From positions 1 through 32,904 of the forward strand of contig JAPHEE010000021.1 in assembly GCA_029259545.1 (NCBI GenBank): a stretch of DNA of 32,904 bases. Reading direction: 5' to 3'. Shown here piece after piece: positions 24,760-32,023 of this stretch (the first letter of the stretch is position 1; each line of letters starts with the position of its first letter). Source of the DNA: Candidatus Alkanophaga volatiphilum. GTDB taxonomy: Archaea > Halobacteriota > Syntropharchaeia > Alkanophagales > B39-G2. A model generated the notes under the pieces. It searched no databases, had not been told where the DNA came from, and worked only from the letters and a program-made list of their open reading frames with translations. The position numbers and the translations under genes were made by a program.

Positions 24760-25416
24760 TTATTCATCACCCCCTTCCGCTCTACCCCGCCGCATCTTCA
24801 CGTAACCTATTCTCGGCAGGTTTTCGAGCACCGCTCCGAGCATCTCTGCGGGTAGACCAACGATGACCGCCTCGTCGAGGTATTCGCAACCGGGCGGACG
24901 GTGGCGAGGCGCAAACCTGCCTCGGCACCGAAATCCAGCTCTCGATACGCCCGCCGACGTCGTAAACGGCGGCATGTAGAAGCTCGAAGGCTCTTCTCGG
25001 CAGGAGCTCGAAGAGCACGACGTCGGGCTCGGTCGGCGCGCCTCAGCCAGAGGGGCGAGGAGCGTCGCATACACGCTCTCCGGTCGCAGCTTCGGGGACG
25101 CCTCCACGAACCCGAGGTTGCCGCATGACGCCTTTTTCAGGTAGAACTCGCCGGTCTCTTCCTCCCTCGGCGTCTCGCAAAGCCCGAGGGCGGAGGCGGC
25201 GCCCCGCTCGCACCCGTGCTTTGCCGCACGTGCGTAGAAGACGTTGCCAAGCATCGCATACTTGACCATCGCACAGTAGAACGTCGGCGTCTCAAGCTCT
25301 GCAACGCCGTGCGGCACCCACCCTTCATGCCTGAGCAGCTTCACCGCCACGGGCGGCATTTCCAAGATTTTCATGAGCTCCTCCTGCGCCTGAGGAAGTA
25401 AATTCGCCATTTTCAT
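24760..25416 (-). CDS. DUF169 family protein with an internal out-of-frame segment
   Basis: About 218 residues from ATG at 25416 (a TTG at 25425 and an ATG at 25410 are possible). A TTTTTAAAT box 25-30 bases upstream and no ribosome site suggest a leaderless mRNA. The N-terminal part (MPPVAVKLLR, FYCAMVKYAML, GCERGAASALGL) and the C-terminal part (PGCEYLDEAVIVGLPAEMLGAVL) match DUF169. Between about 25040 and 24905, however, the translated frame is Ser/Arg-rich nonsense, while another frame reads the expected APTEPDVVLFELLPRRAF to YDVGGRIES. Two frameshifts of opposite sense restore the end. It may be a pseudogene, a sequencing error pair or a variant. DUF169's biochemical role is unknown; it sits with the TauE/SafE gene. 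Confidence 0.75.
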   Translation of the reverse strand: MKMANLLPQAQEELMKILEMPPVAVKLLRHEGWVPHGVAELETPTFYCAMVKYAMLGNVFYARAAKHGCERGAASALGLCETPREEETGEFYLKKASCGNLGFVEASPKLRPESVYATLLAPLAEARRPSPTSCSSSSCREEPSSFYMPPFTTSAGVSRAGFRCRGRFAPRHRPPGCEYLDEAVIVGLPAEMLGAVLENLPRIGYVKMRRGRAEGGDE

Positions 25417-25580
25417 CGCTGGCAAGTTTCAATCCATCATTTAAAAATTTTTCGAAATATGGTTTGAGGTGCAGGTCCGCTTCCGTGAATGTCTAGAAAT
25501 TCGCTCAACCGCAAGACAGGCGTTAAGTGCCCCAGGGAAGATGCGAGCACCGCAGCGTCGCGCGAAGGTTTATTTTGAGC
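25417..25580. other. Short AT-rich intergenic stretch
   Basis: It holds the probable DUF169 promoter (TTTTTAAAT on the minus strand at about 25440-25448). Nothing else is recognised. Confidence 0.4.
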
Positions 25581-26042
25581 CTATTCGAAATAAATTGCCT
25601 CTGGAACTTCGTTTTTAAATCCAAACTCCCTATGCTTTACATCTTCCAACAATTCGGAGATTTCCGCAAGTGCGTTTGACATTTCTCATTATCATTTCTA
25701 CAGGAAAAATTGCCCTATTTGTGTAGTGTTGTCCTTGACGTTTTCATGTCTGTAGTTGGTGTCGATAGTTTTTAGCTCTAAAGTAATGTCGGTTCTGTTC
25801 CTCTCTGGAGCAATTATTGGAAAATATCTTGATAAACTTTCGCGCAATTCCACCTTGATTCAGCCTTCAAATTTTGCCCTTTCTTTAGCAAATATTGCTA
25901 TCCCGATGTTATTTTCCAATTTCGGTGTTATTTCAAAATGATTTCGGCTAGTTCTTCAAATGTTGCTGAAGGCGAGCTGCACGCTCTTATTGTCTTGATA
26001 AATGCACTTCCCTGTCGCCCACAATTTACGCCCTAAAATGCT
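25581..26042 (-). pseudogene. Decayed, AT-rich gene with a nuclease-like fragment
   Basis: Reading the minus strand and changing frames gives consecutive protein-like pieces. These are GSAFIKTIRACSSPSATFEE with LAEIILK; TPKLENNIGIAIFAKERAKFEG; VELRESLSRYFPIIAPERN with RTDITLELKTIDTNYRHENV; and SNALAEISELLEDVKHREFG with FKNEVPEAIYFE, ending at a stop at 25581-25583. There are at least two stops and two frame changes. The E-L-K in ITLELKTIDTNYR, between beta-like strands, resembles the E-x-K half of PD-(D/E)xK nucleases such as restriction enzymes, but no family assignment is possible. Base composition is lower in GC than neighbours, pointing to an acquired gene. Confidence 0.4.
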
Positions 26043-26183
26043 GCTTCTTCGACTAGAGCCTTCAAGTAAAATTGTTGGAAATTTTGGTTCTGCCGCCTGC
26101 CGCTGTTGCTGCAACCGTCTTTGGTCTCTCATTTTCGCAACAGCGGAAGGCTCGTGCTGTTCCTACGGCACGCCGCTCAGCCG

Positions 26184-27785
26184 TCACGACGTCAGTATCG
26201 CCTCGAACAGCTCCGTCTCGATTTCGTGCAGCATTGGGATTCCGGTGACTTCGGATGCGAGCTTGGTCAGGGCGGCGATGTCGCTCCTGTCTATCAAATC
26301 CAGCCGGAACTTGCGGGCGCCTGCGAGCAGCTGCTTCAAGCCGACTCCTATCCTCTCGCTGAGATACGTGTAAACGCCGACCGCAGACCACGGTATCTCC
26401 CTCCCGACCTTGTCCCCGTACTCCTTTTTCAGCTCGTCGGCGGCGATGAAGAACGTTTCAGGGCTAGCACCGTACTTCTCTGCGAAATCCCTCGGCAGCC
26501 TGCCCTTCTCCGCAAGCTCGCAGAAGTAGAGGGCTTTCATCGCTGCGGTCAGAGGCGCCCTCCCCATCGTTATTGCCTTCACGAACGGACCCTTACCGTC
26601 GCCGAAGTTGCTCATCGCTATCGCCTTGAAGATCTGCGTCTCGTTGACGAACCCGCCCGCCATGCTTATGTCGGGCACGTACTTCCCTGCCTTCTCCAGT
26701 ATCCTCGCACACTTCAATATCTGCGCCTCCAGATACACGGTGGGCGTGCCCATCTCGTTCATCATCGGCACCGGGCTCATGCCCGTGCCGCCGCCGGCGC
26801 CGTCGAACGTCACGTAATCCACCTTGGCTTCGGACGCCACCTTCATCGTCCACGCAACGTCCACAGGACGATAGGCGCCCGTTTTTATCGTCACGTGCTT
26901 CGCCCCTATGCTGCGGAGCCACTCGACATCTTCCACAAAACTGCGCTCCTCCGGGAATCCGACGCGGCTGTGCCGCTCGAACGTCTTGAACAAGCCGTCC
27001 CTGAACGCCTCCTGAACCACGGGGTCCTCAGGGTCCGGCAGCACGAGATACCCTCTTTTCTTCAGCTCCAACGCCCTTTCGAGCGAGGACACACGTATCT
27101 CTCCGCCTATCGCCTTCGCCCCCTGCCCCCACTTCCTCTCTATTATGTTCACCTCCAGCTTGGACACCACGTACTCGTCCACGCCGAACCGCTGGTCCTC
27201 AACATTTGTCTGCACCGCCACATCCCCGTACTTGCCGTCCCAGTACTCCTTGAAAAGTTTCACCCTCCGCTCCATCTCCGGCGACCTCGTCACCTTCCCG
27301 TTCGTGAACTCTGACTCCTTATCGACGCCGCAGACGTTCTCCCCGATGATCACAATCACCCCTGAGAGCGCAGCGCCGATGGCGAGAGCGTCCCAGTTGT
27401 TTTTCGCAACGTCCGTGGAGCCGTAGGCGCCGATCGCCACCGGTATTTTCAGCGGAATGCCCCCGAGCTTCGCCTCTATGTTCACGTTGTGGAACAGAGC
27501 GACGTCCGGGCTCGGCTCGATGCCTTCTGCGCCTCGCAGCCGTGAGAGGATGTTGAAGTCGGACCAGTCGAGCCCGTAGTCCTTGTTCGACGCCGCCGTG
27601 CTCCACCCGAACTGCTCAGGCTCCGGATACAGCACCTCTCGTCCTCTGAATGCGCTCTTCCCGATCTCGCAGAGCACCGTGCACTCCTTCACGCATATCG
27701 GGCACATCCCGCTCAGTGTATTCACGTCTCTCCTCCTCACGGACGTTCCCGTGGTGGACCTCGCATTCGCATACACGTCCGCCAT
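26184..27785 (-). CDS. Glutamate synthase FMN-domain protein (GltB central domain type)
   Basis: About 533 residues from ATG at 27785, which has GGGTGAT just upstream. It is the FMN-binding (beta/alpha)8 part of glutamate synthase, which reduces 2-oxoglutarate plus ammonia-derived imine to glutamate; the amidotransferase half is absent, as in archaeal stand-alone forms. Landmarks: a four-Cys cluster near the N terminus (C28, C31, C35, C39 in CPICVKECTVLCEIG), probably for an iron-sulfur centre; KIPVAIGAYGSTDVAKNNWDALAIGAALSG; VAVQTNVEDQRFGV; and the FMN/substrate segment VDYVTFDGAGGGTGMSPVP with MAGGFVNETQIFKAIA. It begins one base after the FrhB-like gene's stop, so the two probably form one complex with electron input from reduced F420. 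Confidence 0.88.
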   Translation of the reverse strand: MADVYANARSTTGTSVRRRDVNTLSGMCPICVKECTVLCEIGKSAFRGREVLYPEPEQFGWSTAASNKDYGLDWSDFNILSRLRGAEGIEPSPDVALFHNVNIEAKLGGIPLKIPVAIGAYGSTDVAKNNWDALAIGAALSGVIVIIGENVCGVDKESEFTNGKVTRSPEMERRVKLFKEYWDGKYGDVAVQTNVEDQRFGVDEYVVSKLEVNIIERKWGQGAKAIGGEIRVSSLERALELKKRGYLVLPDPEDPVVQEAFRDGLFKTFERHSRVGFPEERSFVEDVEWLRSIGAKHVTIKTGAYRPVDVAWTMKVASEAKVDYVTFDGAGGGTGMSPVPMMNEMGTPTVYLEAQILKCARILEKAGKYVPDISMAGGFVNETQIFKAIAMSNFGDGKGPFVKAITMGRAPLTAAMKALYFCELAEKGRLPRDFAEKYGASPETFFIAADELKKEYGDKVGREIPWSAVGVYTYLSERIGVGLKQLLAGARKFRLDLIDRSDIAALTKLASEVTGIPMLHEIETELFEAILTS

Positions 27786-27786
27786 T

Positions 27787-28881
27787 TCAATCACCCGCCT
27801 GCAACGTGAAGAAATACGGATTGGTCAAACACGCCGAACAAATCCCCATCTGGTCCATCATCATGCCGTAGTTCCTCATCTTCTTGTTGAAAGCAAGCCT
27901 CTCTATCCTTTTTATCCCCACATCGTCCAGCTTTTCCGTTTCTATCGCTCCTCTCGAAACGCTTACGAACTCCTCTCCCGCTTTCGTTCGGATTATCAAC
28001 GACGTGCATCCGTCCGGCGAGCCGGACGAGCCTGCGGAGACGTCGGCGAGCCGTGCGGCGAAATCATCGCATATCTTGCAGGTGTCCCGCACGCAAGGTT
28101 CCAGTTCCTTGGCTGGAATGCTGTACTCTCCGTCTTTTGTGACCGCCGTGAATTTGCCCTTTGCGACATAAAACCTCCGCACCTCCTTGACATCTATTCC
28201 CCGTTCGGCGAGGAACGCCACCAGGTCACGGTGCCGGAAAGCTTCGGTGCAGAAAAGTCCGATTAAGACCTTCACCCTGTCAAGCTCCAGAGCAGGGTCG
28301 TGCAACGCTTGAAGTCTTCTCACCGCCTCCACACTGCAGCCCGTGCCGACCATTGCGATATTTTCGTAGCCGCGGTCTATCGCCTCCCACACGCCGAGGA
28401 CGGAGGGGCATGCGGTGTATTTAGAGCCTGCGCCACGCAAAACTTCCTCCGGCGTGGTGGCGACGAAAGGCTCCGCCTTCCAGTCTTCGGTCCGCACAGC
28501 CACGACCGCAGCATCTATAAACCCCTTTTCCAGCGCCTCACAAAGCATCGCAGTTACGGCTCCGCCGTCCTGCCCCGCCCCTCTTACGCTTTCTTCCCTC
28601 GCCCTTGCGCTTATTATCTCCTTGTAGTGCCCCAAAATTCGCCTCTCAAGGCTGGACGCACGAGGGCTGAAGTCGCACACCTCCATCTTCGGGCAGTCCC
28701 CCTCGCATAAACGGCAAGCTGCGAACGAGCGTGGGCAGAAGCTGAAACAGAAGCCCTTTGACGCCGTCCCGCCGCAGCCCTTGTCGAACACCACCTCTTC
28801 CTCTCTGTACTTCTCGAAGGGTATGAACGCCGCACACGCACCGCAGTAGCAACACACCGGAAAGCTTCTAACGCCCGTCAT
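27787..28881 (-). CDS. FrhB-like F420 hydrogenase/dehydrogenase beta subunit
   Basis: A 364-residue protein with the two FrhB domains. The N-terminal third is rich in cysteines (CCYCGAC, GCGG, CRLCEGDCPK), as for the iron-sulfur part. From about residue 105, GAGQDGGAVTAML is the FAD/F420-domain signature, followed by GTGCSVEAVRRLQ, CTEAFRHRDLV and CVRDTCKICDDFAARLADVS. This family moves electrons between F420H2 and iron-sulfur or flavin partners in Frh, Fpo/Fqo, Fdh, Fsr and other complexes. No other FrhB or Fqo gene is nearby; the only partner is the GltB-like gene, one base downstream. An F420H2-dependent glutamate synthase is therefore a reasonable inference. GAGGGGAAGGAG before the ATG supports the start. 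Confidence 0.9.
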   Translation of the reverse strand: MTGVRSFPVCCYCGACAAFIPFEKYREEEVVFDKGCGGTASKGFCFSFCPRSFAACRLCEGDCPKMEVCDFSPRASSLERRILGHYKEIISARAREESVRGAGQDGGAVTAMLCEALEKGFIDAAVVAVRTEDWKAEPFVATTPEEVLRGAGSKYTACPSVLGVWEAIDRGYENIAMVGTGCSVEAVRRLQALHDPALELDRVKVLIGLFCTEAFRHRDLVAFLAERGIDVKEVRRFYVAKGKFTAVTKDGEYSIPAKELEPCVRDTCKICDDFAARLADVSAGSSGSPDGCTSLIIRTKAGEEFVSVSRGAIETEKLDDVGIKRIERLAFNKKMRNYGMMMDQMGICSACLTNPYFFTLQAGD

Positions 28882-28917
28882 CGGCTCCTTCCCCTCTTCA
28901 GGGGAAATTCCCCTCCC

Positions 28918-28924
28918 TTATAAG
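28918..28924 (-). promoter_or_regulatory. TATA box for the FrhB-GltB pair
   Basis: CTTATAA on the minus strand, 37-43 bases before the FrhB ATG, in AAGCTTATAAGGG. A GGGGAATTTCCCC-type palindrome follows in the leader (about 28891-28916), near the ribosome site. Confidence 0.5.
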
Positions 28925-29171
28925 CTTAACGGTTTACCTCCGTCTTGCCGTCTATGCTTTTTGTACCTCCTGCAGCTTTGAATGTTGGAGCAAGATGGGC
29001 GGCACGTCCTCCAAACGACGCCTTATGAATTGTTTGAATATTCGTCCGACGTTCCGGGGAGGGCGAGACGCGAGCGAGCCACATACCGCCTGTTAAGTGA
29101 CCGAGCGGAGCGGGGCAAGGCACAAAGCACCGCAGGGCGCCCACGCCCGCCTAAAGTATTCCCTTGGGTTT
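28925..29171. other. Intergenic region, no gene recognised
   Basis: GC-rich. It contains CGCCTGTTAAGTGACCGAGCGG and palindromic GGGCGCCC-type words. A 72-residue minus-strand frame exists but has no recognisable feature and is not proposed as a gene. Confidence 0.35.
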
Positions 29172-30950
29172 TTATACAACGCCCCATATTTTTAGAAACA
29201 TATCCGTAAATTCTTTCGTCCTATTCTCTATCTTTTCTTCATTCCATGTTTTATCTCCCTGATCAAATCTCTCTACAATGTCTTTAGTAATTAGTAAATC
29301 CGCATAATGTCTTATTCCTCTTTTTCTTCCATCACCGTTTATTTTACGCTCAAAATCATAATTGCGAAGAGACGCATTAAGCCTGCTTCTTAATAGAGTC
29401 ATATTGCCTAGCCAAAACACTTTTTCGTCTCTGTCATTTTCTTTCTCTATCTCACTTAAATTGTTATTCGGATGTGGTACTCTATCAAAATTCCAATATT
29501 CTCTCCACTTAACTGGCATAATATGTTCAAGACTGTATGTATATTTCAATTCTAATATATCGCTTCTTTTCTCTTTATGACGACGATATAGCTCTATCCA
29601 GAACAGAATTAAGGAAGCCAACTTATTAGGAACTCTTTTAAGACCAGTTTCAATATCTTCTTTAGTTATTTTCTTTACTTCTTTTTTCAGATTTGTGGGA
29701 TCTTTTATGAATTGCTTGACAAGTTTGTTATAGTTTTTAATTGGAATTTTTCTGGCAACAGCATTACAAATAACAAAGTTCTCAAGGGATTTGAGATATT
29801 CTTTCTGTTCGGTTTCATCTTTACTTTTTATGATGTAAAGAATGAACGGATGAAAAGTTGATATGTCTAAGATGTTTAAGATGTGAAGTAATCGTTTTTT
29901 AATACCCTCAAGCTCATTACTGAAAGAAAAAAGCTCAGATTTGTCAAAGTCATAGATGTTATCTTTATATATTTCAGCATACTTAATTATTTTGGTAATA
30001 AAATTCTTAAGTTCTTCTGGCGTCCTGAATTCTTCTATTTTTTTCTTATACAGTTTTGACAGATCTGACAAAGTATGCTTATCAGGATCATAGAATCCTT
30101 CTATAACTGCGACTGAGTGTAAAAGGATCTCAATATTTTGTCTTTTTAATCTACCCGTTGTTAACTCTTTCTCCCAATATGTCAAAGTATCTTCATCTCT
30201 CATGAAAAATTTTTCCCAAGTTTCCTTATATGTTTTAATTGCTTCTTGTTTCCCAGACAACTCAATTAACCTTTTAAATAAAGCATTTTTAACTATTTCA
30301 GCAGAAGTAAGCCTAACACCAGCGGTATTCAAAGTATCAAAAATTGATTGCTCATCATCTCTTTCTTCTAAATCTATTACAACCAACATTTTGTTGTCTG
30401 GATCAAGTATTTTATTCAGAAGTTTTCTCTTTTCCTCCACACTCATATTTTCAAATATTTCCCTAAAAAATTTATAGCATCTCAATATCCTATGGCTTTT
30501 TTCATTAATTTGATCTAAGTTAATAGTTTCAGGTTCTTTTATAACTTTTCTGTAACTTTCAGAGTCCACAAGAGAGTGCTCTATTCTTATTTCATCATAA
30601 TCCGGAGAGGTGTAATCTTTTTTAAAGAATAGAATTTGGAATATCGTGTCTCTCACATTTTGTTTTATATCTTCAGGAAAAGAATCGTAGAGAGCCCTCA
30701 AAAGTATCGAGATTGTAGTCAATCTTTGCTGTCCATCTATGACTTCAAGTTCCTTAGGTTTCCCACTTACTGGTGGAAGTTGTTTAAGTATGATAGCACC
30801 TAAAAAGTTGTTTGTTTTCTCCTCATCAAGGAATTCTTCAATTAAATCTTCCCAATTATCTTCATCCCATACATAAGTTCTTTGGAAAAACGGAATTTTA
30901 ACCTTCCCCTCCATTGTTAAAAATCTTAAAGCTTTTTCTTCAGCTTTCAT
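29172..30950 (-). CDS. GmrSD-like DUF262-DUF1524 nuclease (probable anti-phage)
   Basis: About 592 residues from ATG at 30950, with GGAGGTGGG four bases upstream. The N-terminal DUF262 domain has the FFQRTYVW entry motif (about 21) and the nucleotide-handling motif IDGQQRLTT (71-79). The C-terminal DUF1524 domain has the HNH-like SLEHIMPVKW (His about 476) and WLGNMTLL. Single-chain members include GmrSD and BrxU (type IV restriction of modified DNA) and SspE (phosphorothioate-linked defence). No dnd, ssp or brx genes are near, so a solitary type IV restriction system is the best guess. The gene is far richer in AT than its neighbours and rich in Lys, Ile and Glu codons, pointing to transfer. 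Confidence 0.9.
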   Translation of the reverse strand: MKAEEKALRFLTMEGKVKIPFFQRTYVWDEDNWEDLIEEFLDEEKTNNFLGAIILKQLPPVSGKPKELEVIDGQQRLTTISILLRALYDSFPEDIKQNVRDTIFQILFFKKDYTSPDYDEIRIEHSLVDSESYRKVIKEPETINLDQINEKSHRILRCYKFFREIFENMSVEEKRKLLNKILDPDNKMLVVIDLEERDDEQSIFDTLNTAGVRLTSAEIVKNALFKRLIELSGKQEAIKTYKETWEKFFMRDEDTLTYWEKELTTGRLKRQNIEILLHSVAVIEGFYDPDKHTLSDLSKLYKKKIEEFRTPEELKNFITKIIKYAEIYKDNIYDFDKSELFSFSNELEGIKKRLLHILNILDISTFHPFILYIIKSKDETEQKEYLKSLENFVICNAVARKIPIKNYNKLVKQFIKDPTNLKKEVKKITKEDIETGLKRVPNKLASLILFWIELYRRHKEKRSDILELKYTYSLEHIMPVKWREYWNFDRVPHPNNNLSEIEKENDRDEKVFWLGNMTLLRSRLNASLRNYDFERKINGDGRKRGIRHYADLLITKDIVERFDQGDKTWNEEKIENRTKEFTDMFLKIWGVV

Positions 30951-31012
30951 TTTCCCACCTCCATTTGATTCCAAATTTTTCCTCGGGCGGGCTTGGGCAT
31001 TTCACTTAACTT

Positions 31013-31019
31013 CATATAT
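31013..31019 (-). promoter_or_regulatory. TATA box of the GmrSD-like gene
   Basis: ATATATG on the minus strand, about 63-69 bases before the ATG at 30950. A second TATA-like site, TTATATACTT, lies at about 31085-31094. Confidence 0.5.
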
Positions 31020-31020
31020 C

Positions 31021-31069
31021 CGAACTTCGCATTTTGTCCTGATGTGAGAGAATGTACGAACTTCGCATT
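31021..31069. repeat. Two 13-bp direct repeats at the GmrSD promoter
   Basis: CGAACTTCGCATT occurs at 31021-31033 and again, identical, at 31057-31069, 36 bases apart. On the strand of the gene both lie just upstream of the TATA box, where a TFB-region activator or repressor would bind. Function is inference. Confidence 0.6.
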
Positions 31070-31115
31070 ATCTCCAGTTTCGGAAGTATATAATTGTCCA
31101 CCTTCCCCATCACCC

Positions 31116-31277
31116 CTAGCACTTCAGTAGCATATCCACCACGTTACCCTTAAATCTTACGGTCGCCCCGATCCTCATCTCGCAACCAACGTCATCGCAC
31201 CTCCCCCAACAGTCCCCTGCCCGTTGCCAATATTCGATCTTAGCAGCTCCCGTTGTCGGATGCCGACGATGAAGCAC
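31116..31277 (-). CDS. Possible 53-residue Cys-containing protein, or C-terminal remnant
   Basis: From GTG at 31277 the frame reads MLHRRHPTTGAAKIEYWQR, then AGDCWGRCDDVGCEMRIGAT and VRFKGNVVDMLLKC. The frame remains open and protein-like for another 25-30 codons upstream but has no better start. C-x3-C-x4-C in the middle and a C-terminal Cys could bind metal. There is no clear ribosome site. I do not recognise a family. It could be the 3' end of a lost gene rather than a small protein. Confidence 0.3.
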   Translation of the reverse strand: MLHRRHPTTGAAKIEYWQRAGDCWGRCDDVGCEMRIGATVRFKGNVVDMLLKC

Positions 31278-31597
31278 GAGAGCATTCCGGTGCGTCCTGA
31301 GCGAGCTGCGTCCCCCGGCTGATGCTTTCGTTGTCGCCCTTGCTCGCCTTTACAAGCTCCTAACCGTTAAGATCAGACTTCCTCGAAAAACCGCACGAGC
31401 GGGGCGCAACTCCTTTGACGAACTAGGCTGCGAGCCGTGACGTTCTGAACAATAATAAATCACACGGCGCTCCTTTGGACGTAATTAACAAACACATCGA
31501 GTACTAAGCAACACCGTCTTCTTTACGTTTTCTTGGGCGGTACTACTTAGAACTCACAAGGAGGAAAAATGGATAAAAAGGGAATGTCTTATCTCCC
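31278..31597. other. Intergenic region, no gene recognised
   Basis: Apart from the 5' continuation of the frame noted at 31116-31277, nothing is supported. No TATA box pointing to the small-thioredoxin gene is expected here, since that gene is read from the other side. Confidence 0.35.
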
Positions 31598-31870
31598 TCA
31601 CGCCTGCCCCGCCGTTCCTGAGCGAGCCGCCGCCCCTAACGCCTCTCTCAGCTCCTTCTCGGTCGGCACGCCCCCTTGCTTCACGAGCTTCCCGTCGATG
31701 ACGGCGGCGGGCGGCATCATGATGCCGAGCCGCTCCGCCTCCTCTGAAAACACGCTCACTTTCTCGACTTCCGCATCGAGCCCCAGCTCCTTAACGAGCT
31801 TCCTGACCAGCCTCTCCGTCGCCTTGCACCTCGCACACGGCGGCTCCGTCCCGAAAACCTGCACCTTCAC
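31598..31870 (-). CDS. Small thioredoxin-like protein (redox-active disulfide protein 2 type)
   Basis: A 90-residue single-domain thioredoxin-fold protein. The redox motif is CARC at about residues 12-15 (KVQVFGTEPPCARCKAT), followed by a VEKVSVFSEEAERLGIMMPPAAVIDGKLV segment that contains the cis-Pro loop (MPP). The length and motif match archaeal MTH895-type small thioredoxins. GTG at 31870 is the start, with GGGGGTGAT nine bases upstream. It lies 153 bases after the end of the permease gene on the same strand. Pairing of such thioredoxins with PF03773 permeases is common, suggesting that the permease or its substrate needs thiol reduction. Confidence 0.9.
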   Translation of the reverse strand: MKVQVFGTEPPCARCKATERLVRKLVKELGLDAEVEKVSVFSEEAERLGIMMPPAAVIDGKLVKQGGVPTEKELREALGAAARSGTAGQA

Positions 31871-32023
31871 TTCCTATCACCCCCCCAATTCATTTTTCAC
31901 TTCCCAGGTTTTCGACGCAGGGAGCTTCCATGGAGATCCAAATTCCAACTAAGCATCGCCTCAAAACTTTAATTTTTCAACTTCCTCCTCTGCTCATCGT
32001 TCCTCACTCCTCTCATGTTCCCA

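Noticed and set aside
26106-27314. A 402-codon open frame on the plus strand
   Set aside because: It is antisense to the glutamate-synthase core and rich in His, Arg and Leu, as expected from the complement of a high-GC gene; it matches no family.
28926-29144. A 72-codon minus-strand frame between the FrhB and GmrSD genes
   Set aside because: Composition and motif content look non-coding; there is no ribosome site.
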